Of a stretch of DNA of 64,000 bases, positions 27,644-36,871 are shown in pieces. Each line of letters starts with the position of its first letter. Position 1 is the first letter of the stretch. Both the position numbers and the translations under genes were made by a program. The notes under the pieces were generated by a model. That model worked only from the letters and a program-made list of their open reading frames with translations. It did no database searches and was not told the DNA's origin. This DNA comes from an uncultured Rhizobiaceae group bacterium (lineage in GTDB: Bacteria > Pseudomonadota > Alphaproteobacteria > Rhizobiales > Rhizobiaceae), in assembly GCA_937930845.1 (NCBI GenBank), contig CALHBJ010000012.1:112189-176188 (forward strand), in the 5' to 3' direction.

Positions 27644-29896
27644 CTAGCGGGAAAGTGCCATAATCGCTTTATTGGCTCTGCCCAATCGATCGGACATCAA
27701 GCGAACGATAAACGAGTGAAACGCCCCGGCTTCTGCTGGGTGATGTTTGTTGAGTTCATCGTAACAATTCTGGTCGAGCCGATACAGTTCGCCATCTTCT
27801 TTCACCACCGCAGTCGCGGAGCGAACGGCACCAGTGTACAGCGCCATTTCCCCCAAAATTGCACCGGCGCACATGGTTCTAAGGTGTATCGTTTGGCCGC
27901 TTGGGAGGTTCAAGACAACTGATACAGACCCGCTGAGTATGAGATAAAGCGCGTCCCCCGGTTCGCCCTGTTCAAACACGATGTCACCACGCGAGACCGG
28001 TAATTTTTTGAACTGATGTGATACGATCTCAGCTGCCGGTTCATTCCCCAATAATTGGGTCAGCATATTGACGGGATCGTCATCATCGGTCAGCTTTTCC
28101 ATACGGGCTAGAATTTGGTCACCACACCATGCCACCCCGTGATCCAGATCATCAAAGACATATAATGTATTGGCCGCCTCAGGTATGGCGTCAACCAGGC
28201 TGTGAAACCGAGCGCGAATGCTTTTGGAACAGCCGGTAATAACCAGTTTGATTTTTCTCTTTTTGCATATTTGCAAAAGCTTTGCGAAGCTGTTGATCGC
28301 CGAGGTGTCGAGTTCATCAACGGCGTAAAAGTCCAGGATCAGGTATCTGATATTCTGCCGTTTGGGGTCATCCAAGAGTGACCTGACATCGTCAAGCAGG
28401 CGACTTGCCGTTCCAAAAAACAGAAAACCTTGCAGAACCAAAATGTGAAACTCGCCCCCATGCTCGTCCAGATATTTGGTTTGTTCCTGGTTGCGGTCGA
28501 CATTGCTCACATGTTCAGCACCCGTCTTGTCAGATTTGATAACACTGAGTTGGCTGTAGCTGTGGACGAAAAGTACGATGGTCAAAACAATCCCTACGGC
28601 AACGCCTTCCAGCAAACCGTAGGTGGCTACGACGAGTAAAATTCCGCACACGACCGCAAAATCTTTCATCGGCATTCTTTTGCGAATTTTCCAAACCCAG
28701 GTCATCAGAAAATCGATGCCAATATACATGAGCAATCCGCCCAGCATGAGCGTGGGCACGTAAGCGATGGGGCTGGGTCCGGCAATGATCACTGCAACGA
28801 TAAAAATCGTATATAGGAAGATCATAAGAAACCGGTTGCCACCAAGTTTATGCGCAAATGCGGTATCGGCCGCGGCCTGAATGGCTATGACACCCGTGAA
28901 AAATCCGTTGATCACATTGGCAATGCCCGCCGCCTTGAGTTCGTGATTAGGGTCCAGATCCCGGTCAATCACGATTTCAACGCCTGACGTATCAAGCAGA
29001 AGCATGATGACGCTCATTAATGCCATGATCAAAATTGTGCTTGATTGGCCCAACACCGCGGTCCAATCAACCAGTCCCAATTGCGCTATTGTGATGACAG
29101 GGAAAAAGCTCGACTGCGCCACATCGATTGTGGGCAACCACTGATTGGCTGCGGCTGTATCCACAGACCCGCCAACTGAAAACAAAACAAGGTAGAAAGT
29201 GGCAACGGCCGCGAACAGATAGGTGGGCATAAGCAACCAGTGTTTTATGCGTTGATCCAGTATGTAGAGCAGAACAGCAAACAGGAATGCCGGTGCAAGG
29301 TGAAGCGCCACGTCCAGGGTTAAAAAGCTCGTCAGATTATCCTGCGACACCAACGAACCAAGTGTTACAAAAATTCCCCCTTTCAAGAGGAGGAAACCCA
29401 GCCCTGCGAAAAACCCGCCCATGACAGGGTAGGGAACGTAGCGGGCCAATCCGCCAAGCTTCGCCCACCCAAGACCGAACAAGAACAAACTAATGACCAC
29501 GGAGGCGACCAGAATTGTCACGATGACTGTGGCAACCACCGTGTCATCGGTCTGCCCATTCATCGTCAAGACAACGCCAGCGGCAATGGATGCGACAATG
29601 GGCGCTTGGCCAGACCGAGGCCCGGCAACAATGCCCTTGTATCCACTGAATGATGCGACCAGCAGGCCGCCCACCGCGGTGCTGACGAGGAATAAACCAA
29701 TTCCAGTGGGCAAATAAGGCGCCAAGGGACCAGAGAACACCAATGCTGCAATCGAGATTGCGGTGGTCACATTCATAACGGCCAGAATGGCTGCTGCTGT
29801 AAAGTTTGGAAGTAAAATTTCAGGTGAGCGAAGCGCCAGGAAAAATGACGCAAGAGATCGTCGGAAGTTATTTTGTATGTCGGATGGCTGGTTCAT
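27644..29896 (-). CDS. SulP-family anion transporter with STAS and cyclic-nucleotide-binding domains
   Basis: About 750 residues. The membrane part (roughly 25-420) has the many helices of the SulP/SLC26 family. A STAS domain follows at about 460-560 (IRYLILDFYAVDELDTSAI) and a C-terminal cyclic-nucleotide-binding domain at about 630-740 (FEQGEPGDALYLILSGSVSV and GEMALYTGAVRSATAVV). It likely moves an inorganic anion such as sulfate or bicarbonate across the inner membrane, with possible ligand control through the cNMP-like domain. I start at ATG 29896; TTG 29923 is possible. It stands alone. Sulfate is plausible given the sulfatases around it but is not shown. Confidence 0.88.
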   Translation of the reverse strand: MNQPSDIQNNFRRSLASFFLALRSPEILLPNFTAAAILAVMNVTTAISIAALVFSGPLAPYLPTGIGLFLVSTAVGGLLVASFSGYKGIVAGPRSGQAPIVASIAAGVVLTMNGQTDDTVVATVIVTILVASVVISLFLFGLGWAKLGGLARYVPYPVMGGFFAGLGFLLLKGGIFVTLGSLVSQDNLTSFLTLDVALHLAPAFLFAVLLYILDQRIKHWLLMPTYLFAAVATFYLVLFSVGGSVDTAAANQWLPTIDVAQSSFFPVITIAQLGLVDWTAVLGQSSTILIMALMSVIMLLLDTSGVEIVIDRDLDPNHELKAAGIANVINGFFTGVIAIQAAADTAFAHKLGGNRFLMIFLYTIFIVAVIIAGPSPIAYVPTLMLGGLLMYIGIDFLMTWVWKIRKRMPMKDFAVVCGILLVVATYGLLEGVAVGIVLTIVLFVHSYSQLSVIKSDKTGAEHVSNVDRNQEQTKYLDEHGGEFHILVLQGFLFFGTASRLLDDVRSLLDDPKRQNIRYLILDFYAVDELDTSAINSFAKLLQICKKRKIKLVITGCSKSIRARFHSLVDAIPEAANTLYVFDDLDHGVAWCGDQILARMEKLTDDDDPVNMLTQLLGNEPAAEIVSHQFKKLPVSRGDIVFEQGEPGDALYLILSGSVSVVLNLPSGQTIHLRTMCAGAILGEMALYTGAVRSATAVVKEDGELYRLDQNCYDELNKHHPAEAGAFHSFIVRLMSDRLGRANKAIMALSR

Positions 29897-30141
29897 GGAA
29901 ATAATTCGGCATTCAAAATACAACCAAACCTTTGGCCGACCAACTCAAGTGAGCAGCCGGCATGGCAGCGTTGATCAACAATTGAATGCAATAAAGTCCC
30001 CAAACCCTTCCCTAAAAAATAGTTTCATAATTGTGCTATCGCATCAAGCTTTTGACAGCCAATTACATTTTCAATTCCAGGGCAGTCGCGCCTCTATTTG
30101 AGCGCATATTTTGGGGTTCATCCTTCGAGCCGCGCTGCGAC

Positions 30142-30765
30142 CTAGCCCCAGGAATGACCAGCCCATTCTATGCGGTCGCCTGACAGCCATGTCTCCCCGG
30201 TTGCATACAGGGTTTCGACCAGGTCTCCCTTCAGGCCCGGCATGTCCTTTTTTACCGGATATCCGACCTTGCTTTGAAGGTAAGCAAGATGGCGATAGCC
30301 GGTGGGGAATTGTTCGAGAAGGGCGGCTTCCAGGGGGACATTTTTGCCCGGCTCAACCGGATCCATCCGGTCTTTCTCGTATATCGGTTGGCGCAAACAC
30401 ATGCCCCATTTGCCATCGCGTTTTTCCAGAAAATCATAAAATCGGCCTGTGCACACCACATCACACAAAATGCCGTGTACCTCGCCACGCTGGGAAATCG
30501 TCATCTTGGTTTGGGCTATGGCCCTGTTGCCAGCAATCTGCGCGGTATGGCCGCCCAGAAAATGAAGAATGGAAACTCCTTTGGCCCAACCCTGCTTGTT
30601 CATTTCAATGAACTCATCGGCAGTACCCTGGGTCCATGTGGCCATCATGCGCCCGTCATCGTGCCAAACGGTGCGAAATTTCTCCCAAAACCCGGCATCG
30701 CGCCAGATGGCCCAATTGTCGATGAGCTGTCGCAGTTCAAGCTGATCAAGAAGGTGTTGGTCCAT
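30142..30765 (-). CDS. NTF2/SnoaL-fold protein
   Basis: 207 residues with a SnoaL-like N-terminal pattern: LELRQLIDNWAIWRDAGFWEKF, then a TVWHDDGRMMATW strand segment and a VCTGRFYDFLEKRDGKWGM strand. Such cone-shaped folds serve as small hydrolases, isomerases or hydroxylase partners. It is the final gene of the minus-strand GntR-led operon. I start at ATG 30765 (GGA ten bases upstream). The exact reaction is unknown. Confidence 0.8.
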   Translation of the reverse strand: MDQHLLDQLELRQLIDNWAIWRDAGFWEKFRTVWHDDGRMMATWTQGTADEFIEMNKQGWAKGVSILHFLGGHTAQIAGNRAIAQTKMTISQRGEVHGILCDVVCTGRFYDFLEKRDGKWGMCLRQPIYEKDRMDPVEPGKNVPLEAALLEQFPTGYRHLAYLQSKVGYPVKKDMPGLKGDLVETLYATGETWLSGDRIEWAGHSWG

Positions 30766-30791
30766 CGAATATTCCAATCAAAATTACGGAT

Positions 30792-31400
30792 CTAGGTTGC
30801 GACGGTTGAGCGTCTTCGTTTCACAACGCGCCAAACGCGAAATGTTTCAAGCAGGATCAAAGGCATGAAATGCACCAGTGCAGGGCCAATGCCGCCCCAA
30901 TCATGCAGTGCAGCCCAATGCAAAAGGGTTAGAACCGCAGCTGCATAAACGAAACGCTGGAGCGTTTTCCATTTGGTTCCCAGACGCTTGACCCAGTTAT
31001 CCGTGGATGTGATCGCCAGCGGCACGAAAATGAGAAACGCCAACCAACCGGTCCAGATATAGAGCTTTGAGATTTCATCGAAGGAAAGCGCAATGGCGCC
31101 TTCATTGATGAGGTAGAGCAGGGTGTGAACCAGAGCATACCCAAAGGCAGCAACGCCGATGTGGCGGCGTCTTTTCATTAACCAACGCGGCCAGGTATGG
31201 GTTTTAAACAGCATGACCAATGGCGTGATCATCATGGCGATGATCATAAAACGCGCTGAAAACTCACCCGTTGGATGAATGAGCCTGTGCACCATTCGTT
31301 GATCACCGGACGTGAGCGCAATCATCATGGGGATGGCAGGCAAACACAGGATTGCCCAAAACACATATGGCTGATTGAGAAATGACTTAACAGAAGACAT
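30792..31400 (-). CDS. Ferric-reductase-like transmembrane protein (MsrQ/YedZ-like)
   Basis: 202 residues with about five or six helices. The pattern fits the ferric-reductase-like transmembrane domain: HPTGEFSARFMIIAMMITPL, RRRHIGVAAFGYALVHTLLYL and LQRFVYAAAVLTLLHWA contain spaced His that could bind haem b. MsrQ pairs with the periplasmic methionine sulfoxide reductase MsrP, but no msrP gene is near, so a different partner is likely. It begins 35 bases after the OsmC gene. Start ATG 31400 is weakly supported by a ribosome site. Confidence 0.8.
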   Translation of the reverse strand: MSSVKSFLNQPYVFWAILCLPAIPMMIALTSGDQRMVHRLIHPTGEFSARFMIIAMMITPLVMLFKTHTWPRWLMKRRRHIGVAAFGYALVHTLLYLINEGAIALSFDEISKLYIWTGWLAFLIFVPLAITSTDNWVKRLGTKWKTLQRFVYAAAVLTLLHWAALHDWGGIGPALVHFMPLILLETFRVWRVVKRRRSTVAT

Positions 31401-31435
31401 AATCACACCAATTTGGGTTAAGGCGACCGGCCCGA

Positions 31436-32638
31436 CTATACACGCTGAATTTTCAGTTTGGTTTTCATGTCCGTCTTGCAAAATGCATGCAGGAAACAGG
31501 TCTGTTCTGACATGTCGAGCATTTCACGGGCCACATCATCCGGCTCGTTCGTTTCCAGGTAGACATGGGTTTCCAAAGGGTCGGCTTTGCCAGCTTCACC
31601 GGTTCCACCAGACGCACCGCCCAGTGAGAAATGGCTGTCCTGCACGATGCGGTAGTCTGATAGGTCAAGATTGAGCATTTTTACGAAACGCCCGAACTGG
31701 GTCATGAAGCAAAATGCGATACCGGCGCTGATCAAGGTGTTGGCGTCCGGTGCCCGGCCCTGGCCACCATTGATGGGGGCTTCTTCTGAGAGGAAGTTAA
31801 AAGACGTGCCATGGGGCGAATATTGCATTTGCTGGATTTGCTTCATGCCGTCTTCGCGCAACGTGCAAATCGCACCGATGTTGAGCGTGCGGTTTTGCTC
31901 CTCGGCCAACGAGGAACCGGCTTTCGCCGTACCACCATCAACGGCTTTTTTGGGCGTGATGCCATGGGGCCAGCTCAGCGCATCGAAGGCCGCGCCGCTT
32001 GTTGGGCGGGCTTTGGCAAAGTGATCGCCCGGATCGGGATAAACCGCGCCATCCATACGCAAGGCTTTGTTCGGCTGCAATTCGCCGCCGTTTTTTGTGA
32101 GCGTGAACAGACTTTCCAGTTGTCCGCGCATCAGGCCATTTAAGGGGGATGCATGTACAGCGTTCATGAGAAATTCGTTGAGAGCGGTGTCGTCCAGGTC
32201 GCAATCGATCTCAACAAGCAGTTCGACGGGCAGGGCACCGCCCACCATGGTGCGTTTCGGCATGGAGCCGGACATGGTGTAGTAATTGTCCTGGGTGAGC
32301 TTTAGATGGCGAATGGTGATGCCCTGCATTTTCGCCAGGGCGGTAATCTCGTTGGCATAGCTTGCCACCATGCCCACGCTTAAAAATGCCAGCGGGCAGG
32401 GCGCTTCATCATGGCCATCAAGATAGGGCCCTTCGTCAGAGGCCAACCGCCAGGTCATTCCGGTTCGGGATGATGCGACAATAGCTTCCTTTTGGAAGAC
32501 AGACAGGGAGCGGATTGCCGTGCGCAAACTATCGCCCATCCGAGTTTCCGGGGGCGCTATGGCGACATCGCCTGGGTTGGCGAGTTCAAAGAATATTGGC
32601 AGGCCGTCTTCGGCCAGAACATTGGGTCCAATGGGCAT
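31436..32638 (-). CDS. Tandem OsmC-domain protein
   Basis: 400 residues holding two OsmC/Ohr-like domains in one chain. The first spans about 40-185 and has the Cys segment CPLAFLSVGMVASYANEITAL. The second spans about 245-400, with an ICTLREDGMKQ strand, a central helix AFCFMTQFGRFVKML and a late Cys in MSEQTCFLHAFC. OsmC proteins reduce organic hydroperoxides, though many divergent members have other roles. The two-domain form is uncommon. GAGAGGA precedes the ATG. It sits between an alkylsulfatase-like enzyme and a haem-type membrane protein, so it may handle a reactive intermediate of the same pathway. Confidence 0.75.
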   Translation of the reverse strand: MPIGPNVLAEDGLPIFFELANPGDVAIAPPETRMGDSLRTAIRSLSVFQKEAIVASSRTGMTWRLASDEGPYLDGHDEAPCPLAFLSVGMVASYANEITALAKMQGITIRHLKLTQDNYYTMSGSMPKRTMVGGALPVELLVEIDCDLDDTALNEFLMNAVHASPLNGLMRGQLESLFTLTKNGGELQPNKALRMDGAVYPDPGDHFAKARPTSGAAFDALSWPHGITPKKAVDGGTAKAGSSLAEEQNRTLNIGAICTLREDGMKQIQQMQYSPHGTSFNFLSEEAPINGGQGRAPDANTLISAGIAFCFMTQFGRFVKMLNLDLSDYRIVQDSHFSLGGASGGTGEAGKADPLETHVYLETNEPDDVAREMLDMSEQTCFLHAFCKTDMKTKLKIQRV

Positions 32639-32651
32639 CTGGAAATTCCTC

Positions 32652-33926
32652 TCAGGTCGCCTCTTCCAATTCGCGGGCGTAAAGCAGGTAATAGTTTCGC
32701 GTCATCGCATTGATCGTTAGATCTGCCAGCTTGCGCATGGCTGCGACTTTCACTTGCCGCGCTTCGCCAACACTGGCTCCAGTCGCGATTAGCCGATCCG
32801 CCAGTTCCATCGCCCACTGGCTGTCGTCTTCTGCCAAGGCCGACCGGGCGGCTGCCAGAACCTTGTCTGCCCCCCCGATCAGCTCAATCATCCGCGCGGC
32901 TTCGTGAGCCGGCGTAAGTTCTGCAATGCGGGTTGGATTTCCATCGAACCAGCCCAGTGTTCCAGAAAAATAGTGACGAGAGGCATATCCAATATGGCCG
33001 TAGAACTCCTGCAGATACGGCTTGTCAGCCAGGTTTTCCGGAAGCTTTAGAGCCGATGCAATGGTGATAGGGTCGAGACCGGCATTCATGCCCTTTACGG
33101 TCTCAGTAATCACATGGCGTATGGCGTCTCGATAATCTGTGAGGCGTTGTTTGATGGCGTCTGCGCCAATGACGGGAAGTGTGTGCCCGGTGGCAAGAAT
33201 CTCAGGCTCATATGCCATCAATTGATCCATCGTGTCTGCCCAAGCATCGAATTCACGATAAGGCGTGCCACGCAGCGGTGAAAGGTTGGGGAATGAATGA
33301 TAGAAATTGTCACCGCAAAAGAGGATGCGTTCTTCAGCCCACCAGACCACCAGATGGTCAGGCGTTTCGCCCGGTGCTTTTGCCAGTTCTAATTGAAATC
33401 CTTCCCGTTCAATCTGGGTGGTTTTCCCAAATTGCACGGTGGGCTGCATGAACCCGGCGCCCATGCCCTTCATGGGGCGTTTGCCCGGCCCAACGCCCAG
33501 GCTCACACGTTCATCGTCAGACAGGGTGATGCCAAACTGACGCTTGGTGCGGGCCATCATGGCCGCATGGGGATGTGGAATTGTTTCGTCGACATCAACA
33601 ATGTCGGACTTGAAATTGTCAGACGCGATGATTTCGATATCGCGGCCATTGGCAAAAACTGTTGCGCCGGAAATGTGGTCCCGGTGGGAATGGGTATAGA
33701 TAATTGTGTTGATCGGCAGATCGGAAATTTCCCTGAAATCGGCGAGTATATTTTCCGCTGCCTGGGTCGTCTCTGACGTATCGACAACGATGACGCCTTC
33801 CTGCCCGACCAGAAAATGTACATTGGACGCGGCATAGCCAACGGCGCTGAAAACATTGGGCGCGAGTTTGTGCAGTTTCTTTTCAAATTGCGCGTCCTGC
33901 GCAAGCAGATCTGGATGGGCTGGCAT
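32652..33926 (-). CDS. MBL-fold hydrolase, alkylsulfatase-like
   Basis: 424 residues. The zinc motif THSHRDH is near residue 80, and further metal positions lie in GETPDHLVVWW, CGDNFYHSFPNL and TGHTLPV. The C-terminal half (PAHEAARMIELIGGADKVLAAARSAL and beyond) matches the helical dimerisation domain of SdsA1-type alkylsulfatases. The last SCP-2-like domain of the full enzymes (about 650 residues) is missing, so it is a short form. AAGGA precedes the ATG and 8 bases separate it from gntR. Sulfate-ester hydrolysis is plausible but unproven. Confidence 0.82.
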   Translation of the reverse strand: MPAHPDLLAQDAQFEKKLHKLAPNVFSAVGYAASNVHFLVGQEGVIVVDTSETTQAAENILADFREISDLPINTIIYTHSHRDHISGATVFANGRDIEIIASDNFKSDIVDVDETIPHPHAAMMARTKRQFGITLSDDERVSLGVGPGKRPMKGMGAGFMQPTVQFGKTTQIEREGFQLELAKAPGETPDHLVVWWAEERILFCGDNFYHSFPNLSPLRGTPYREFDAWADTMDQLMAYEPEILATGHTLPVIGADAIKQRLTDYRDAIRHVITETVKGMNAGLDPITIASALKLPENLADKPYLQEFYGHIGYASRHYFSGTLGWFDGNPTRIAELTPAHEAARMIELIGGADKVLAAARSALAEDDSQWAMELADRLIATGASVGEARQVKVAAMRKLADLTINAMTRNYYLLYARELEEAT

Positions 33927-33934
33927 GGTGATCC

Positions 33935-34693
33935 TTAACTTTTGAGCAGGTCAGATTCGGCGGCGGAATAGGCGACAAGATCAGAGACTGTGAGAGACTC
34001 ATCCCGTTTCTCAAAGGTTTCGATATATTCGATCATTGTGTGCGAATGTTCGCGTGTCATTCCTTCTGCGCGAACGGCATCTCCATGTTTGATGGCTTCG
34101 TAGATAACCTGATGTTGCGCATTGCCAATGCGAAGGCGGAAAATGCCGCGCTCAATTTGGTCAGGTGAATCGTGGACGCGCCTGTCAAAAACCATTGAAC
34201 CGGCGGCGAGCATGGGAAGATGGCTGATCTGCTGGCAAGTGAAATTCACATACTCATTGCCACAGGCTTCCAGCATGGTTGTATGAAATACTTTATTTGC
34301 CGCCTGCATCTGGTGGATTGCGTCTTCGTCCAACCGCCCCTGGCTTGTCAGGTCATCAATGACGCGAATGGCCTCTGCCATATCGGGCAAGTGCTCGGCA
34401 CGGGTAGGGGATTGCGCCATTAAACGCGCTGCCAGACTTTCCAGATGGCCACGCACCTGCACTGCCTGCAATATATCAGAGATAGTTGGGCTTTGAATTT
34501 TGTAGCCACGCCATTCGCCACGTTGAATGATGCCTTCCCGTTCGAGGCGTCGAAGAGCCAGCCGAACGGGCGTTCTGGATACCTGGTGGGTTTCGCACAG
34601 CTTTGCCTCAGACAGACGCTCATCTTCAGCGTAAACGCCGTGGATGATGTCGTCTCTGATGCGTGCTGCAAGTTCTGTGTCGATTGTGTCCAT
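33935..34693 (-). CDS. GntR/FadR-type (FCD) transcriptional regulator
   Basis: 252 residues: an N-terminal winged helix (LSEAKLCETHQVSRTPVRLALRRLEREG, about 25-55) and an all-helical FCD ligand domain (about 85-225) with conserved His and Asp positions for metal or carboxylate binding (EHSHTMIEYIE). I start at ATG 34693; a longer reading passes through a palindromic operator. It leads a minus-strand operon and is divergent from the GST/TRAP cluster. Three near-identical palindromes in between are the likely binding sites, giving coordinated and self-regulated control of both directions. Confidence 0.9.
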   Translation of the reverse strand: MDTIDTELAARIRDDIIHGVYAEDERLSEAKLCETHQVSRTPVRLALRRLEREGIIQRGEWRGYKIQSPTISDILQAVQVRGHLESLAARLMAQSPTRAEHLPDMAEAIRVIDDLTSQGRLDEDAIHQMQAANKVFHTTMLEACGNEYVNFTCQQISHLPMLAAGSMVFDRRVHDSPDQIERGIFRLRIGNAQHQVIYEAIKHGDAVRAEGMTREHSHTMIEYIETFEKRDESLTVSDLVAYSAAESDLLKS

Positions 34694-34709
34694 GTGGCTA
34701 TTCACTTTA

Positions 34710-34723
34710 TTTGGGATCCCAAA
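34710..34723. promoter_or_regulatory. Operator palindrome 1
   Basis: TTTGGGATCCCAAA, a perfect 14-bp palindrome 17 bases upstream of the gntR start. Confidence 0.7.
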
Positions 34724-34771
34724 GTCAAGTCTGCGGGCGAGAAACTGGGGCAATGTGTAAAAATTACTTGA

Positions 34772-34785
34772 TTCAGGATCCTAAA
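34772..34785. promoter_or_regulatory. Operator palindrome 2 (degenerate)
   Basis: TTCAGGATCCTAAA, with a perfect AGGATCCT core and three differences from copy 1. Its centre is 62 bases from copy 1. Confidence 0.55.
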
Positions 34786-34843
34786 TGCAGTGGTATTCTG
34801 AAATTGGGTCCAACATTTTGGCAATCTGTGTTGCTGAAAAATA

Positions 34844-34859
34844 TTTTGGGATCCCAAAA
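34844..34859. promoter_or_regulatory. Operator palindrome 3
   Basis: TTTTGGGATCCCAAAA, a perfect 16-bp palindrome, centre 73 bases from copy 2 and about 90 bases before the GST start. A partial TTGGGTCCAA lies between copies 2 and 3. Confidence 0.7.
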
Positions 34860-34950
34860 CCGCCAATTTGGATCGAGCCAAAGACCGGGAAGATTTAAAC
34901 GATGCAGCAGTGCCTGAACTTGATCATCATGAACACTGGGGAACCGCAAA

Positions 34951-35715
34951 ATGGTTGTCGTCATACCGACTGACACATCTGTGCAATCGCTTAAGGGATT
35001 GCATCTGTATCACGGTGCGATCTCGAACTGTTCCATGCGGGTTCGCATGACCTTGTTTGAAAAGGGACTGGAGTGGACGAGCCACCATCTCGACCTGAAA
35101 AAGAAAGAGAATATTTCCGACGCCTATTTCGGGATCAATCCCAATGGCCTCGTGCCAACACTGGTCCACAACGGCGTGGTCCACATCGAATCCAATGACA
35201 TTATCGATTATCTGGACAAGACTTACAAAGAACCGCCCCTGCGCCCCGCCGACGGGGAAGATGAGATGATGGCGTGGCTAAAGCTTGCCACTTCGATCCA
35301 TGTGTCCGCCATCAAGCCTTATGTTTACGCCACCAAAATGCAGCAAAAGGTTCAAAAGACCGCGGCTGAAGAGGCCAAATATGACGCGCTGCAAACGAAT
35401 GAAGAACTGAAAAAATTCCACGCCAAACATGCCGGTGGCAACGCATTGGGTGCGGCAGATATGGCCAGATCAAAGGTCATATTGGAGGATTGCTTTAGCA
35501 AACTTGAAAAGGCCCTTGAGGGTCGCGAATGGATGATGGGCGACCACATCACGCTGGCTGATATTTCATGGATACCCGTACATTTCGTTCTGGTTGGCTG
35601 CGGTTATCCGTTTGAAAATTACCCCAACATTCAGCGATGGGCGAACGCCTTTAAGAGCAGGGAAAGCTATCAGGAGGGCATCATCAAATGGTGCCCGGAC
35701 TTTTCGAAAGAATAG
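34951..35715 (+). CDS. Glutathione S-transferase (1)
   Basis: 254 residues. The N-terminal thioredoxin fold (about 15-95) contains NCSMRVRMTLFEKGLEW and the cis-Pro and glutathione-carboxylate segment GLVPTLVHNG...ESNDIIDYLD. The helical domain has LADISWIP, the N-capping box of GSTs. Ser27 next to Cys28 may be the catalytic residue. It is the first gene of the plus-strand catabolic cluster, directly after the palindromic operators. It likely conjugates, or cleaves a bond with, glutathione on the cluster's substrate. GGGGA precedes the ATG. Confidence 0.92.
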   Translation: MVVVIPTDTSVQSLKGLHLYHGAISNCSMRVRMTLFEKGLEWTSHHLDLKKKENISDAYFGINPNGLVPTLVHNGVVHIESNDIIDYLDKTYKEPPLRPADGEDEMMAWLKLATSIHVSAIKPYVYATKMQQKVQKTAAEEAKYDALQTNEELKKFHAKHAGGNALGAADMARSKVILEDCFSKLEKALEGREWMMGDHITLADISWIPVHFVLVGCGYPFENYPNIQRWANAFKSRESYQEGIIKWCPDFSKE

Positions 35716-35796
35716 TCAATGGGGGCGGGGAGGCCTCCTTGATGACTGTGAAATAATCTGGTCCGTCAATCGGTCTTACAACTGGGAGAAACTACT

Positions 35797-36819
35797 ATGA
35801 AAACGAAACTCAAAAGTGCGCTGCTGTCGCTTGCTTTGGCGACATCGGTTCTTGGCAGTGTTGGGCAGGCGAATGCGGAGGAGTTGTCGGTTGCCACATT
35901 TATTCCACCGCAACACCACATCAATTCATTTTTCTTCGACTGGTTCGGCAAAGAGGTTGCCAAACGCTCCAATGGATCCTTGACCATCAAAGTCTATCCG
36001 GCAGGTCAGCTTGGTGCTGGTCCGGTGCAACAATATAAGCGTGTTGTTGAAGGCGTGGCTGACATTACATTCGGCCTTCCTTCATACACACCGGCGATTT
36101 TTCCAAAGACAATTCTAATTGTGCCGCCTGGTAAGGCGACGACTTCGCTCGAATCCACTCAGGCACTTATGAACGTCTATGACAAATATCTCTCCGATGA
36201 GTTCAAAGACGTAAAACTGCTGGGTCTCTTCACTGTTGCAGGTGATGCCTGGGCGGCAACCAAAGACGTTTCAACGATGGACGGGCTTAAAGGTTCGAAG
36301 ATTGTACCATTTGCTTCAATGACCACGCCGATATTTGAAGAAATGAACGCGGTCCCGGTGCAGATGCCGGTGACGGAAATGTACACGGGACTGTCGACGG
36401 GAACGATCGACGCAACAACAATCTCGCCTTCGCAGACTTCCAAACCCTGGAACTTCTCGGAAGTGTCGACGCATTATGTTGACAATATTCCCACTTCCTA
36501 CGCTGTCTTTTTCGTGGCGATGAACAAAGAGCGCTATCAGGGCCTTTCCGATGAGCATCGCAAAATCATCGATGACCTTGCAGGCGAGCAGGTTTCCATG
36601 ATGGGGGCCACAAGCTTCCACAATGACGGCGAACGCGGCAAGAAATGGATGGCTGGCAATCCGCCCGAGATGGCCAATGTCAAAATGACCACAGTCTCAG
36701 CGGAGGAGCGCGCCAAGATGGATGCTGCGGTGGCAAGAGGCATGCAAAAGATCTTTGCCGACTATGCAAGTCGCGGGATCGATAACGCTGAAGAAATCTA
36801 CAACGCAATGAATCAGTAG
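35797..36819 (+). CDS. TRAP transporter DctP-type solute-binding protein
   Basis: 340 residues with a Sec signal peptide cleaved near NAEE (about residue 27). The DctP pattern includes TFIPPQHHINSFFFDWFGKEV, SLTIKVYPAGQLG and the late YAVFFVAMNKERYQGL segment; the Arg that usually binds a ligand carboxylate is not clear here. GGGAG precedes the ATG. It is followed by its small and large permeases. The ligand is unknown; the DctP class mostly imports organic acids. Confidence 0.94.
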   Translation: MKTKLKSALLSLALATSVLGSVGQANAEELSVATFIPPQHHINSFFFDWFGKEVAKRSNGSLTIKVYPAGQLGAGPVQQYKRVVEGVADITFGLPSYTPAIFPKTILIVPPGKATTSLESTQALMNVYDKYLSDEFKDVKLLGLFTVAGDAWAATKDVSTMDGLKGSKIVPFASMTTPIFEEMNAVPVQMPVTEMYTGLSTGTIDATTISPSQTSKPWNFSEVSTHYVDNIPTSYAVFFVAMNKERYQGLSDEHRKIIDDLAGEQVSMMGATSFHNDGERGKKWMAGNPPEMANVKMTTVSAEERAKMDAAVARGMQKIFADYASRGIDNAEEIYNAMNQ

Positions 36820-36828
36820 ATTGGTGTT

Positions 36829-36851
36829 TGCCGGGGTCATTGGCCCCGGCA
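36829..36851 (+). promoter_or_regulatory. Intercistronic hairpin between dctP- and dctQ-type genes
   Basis: An 8-bp perfect stem (36829-36836 with 36844-36851, loop 36837-36843) begins 9 bases after the dctP-type stop. There is no T-run. It probably stabilises the upstream mRNA segment. Confidence 0.6.
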
Positions 36852-36871
36852 GTCATGCGTTGGAGCCTTTG

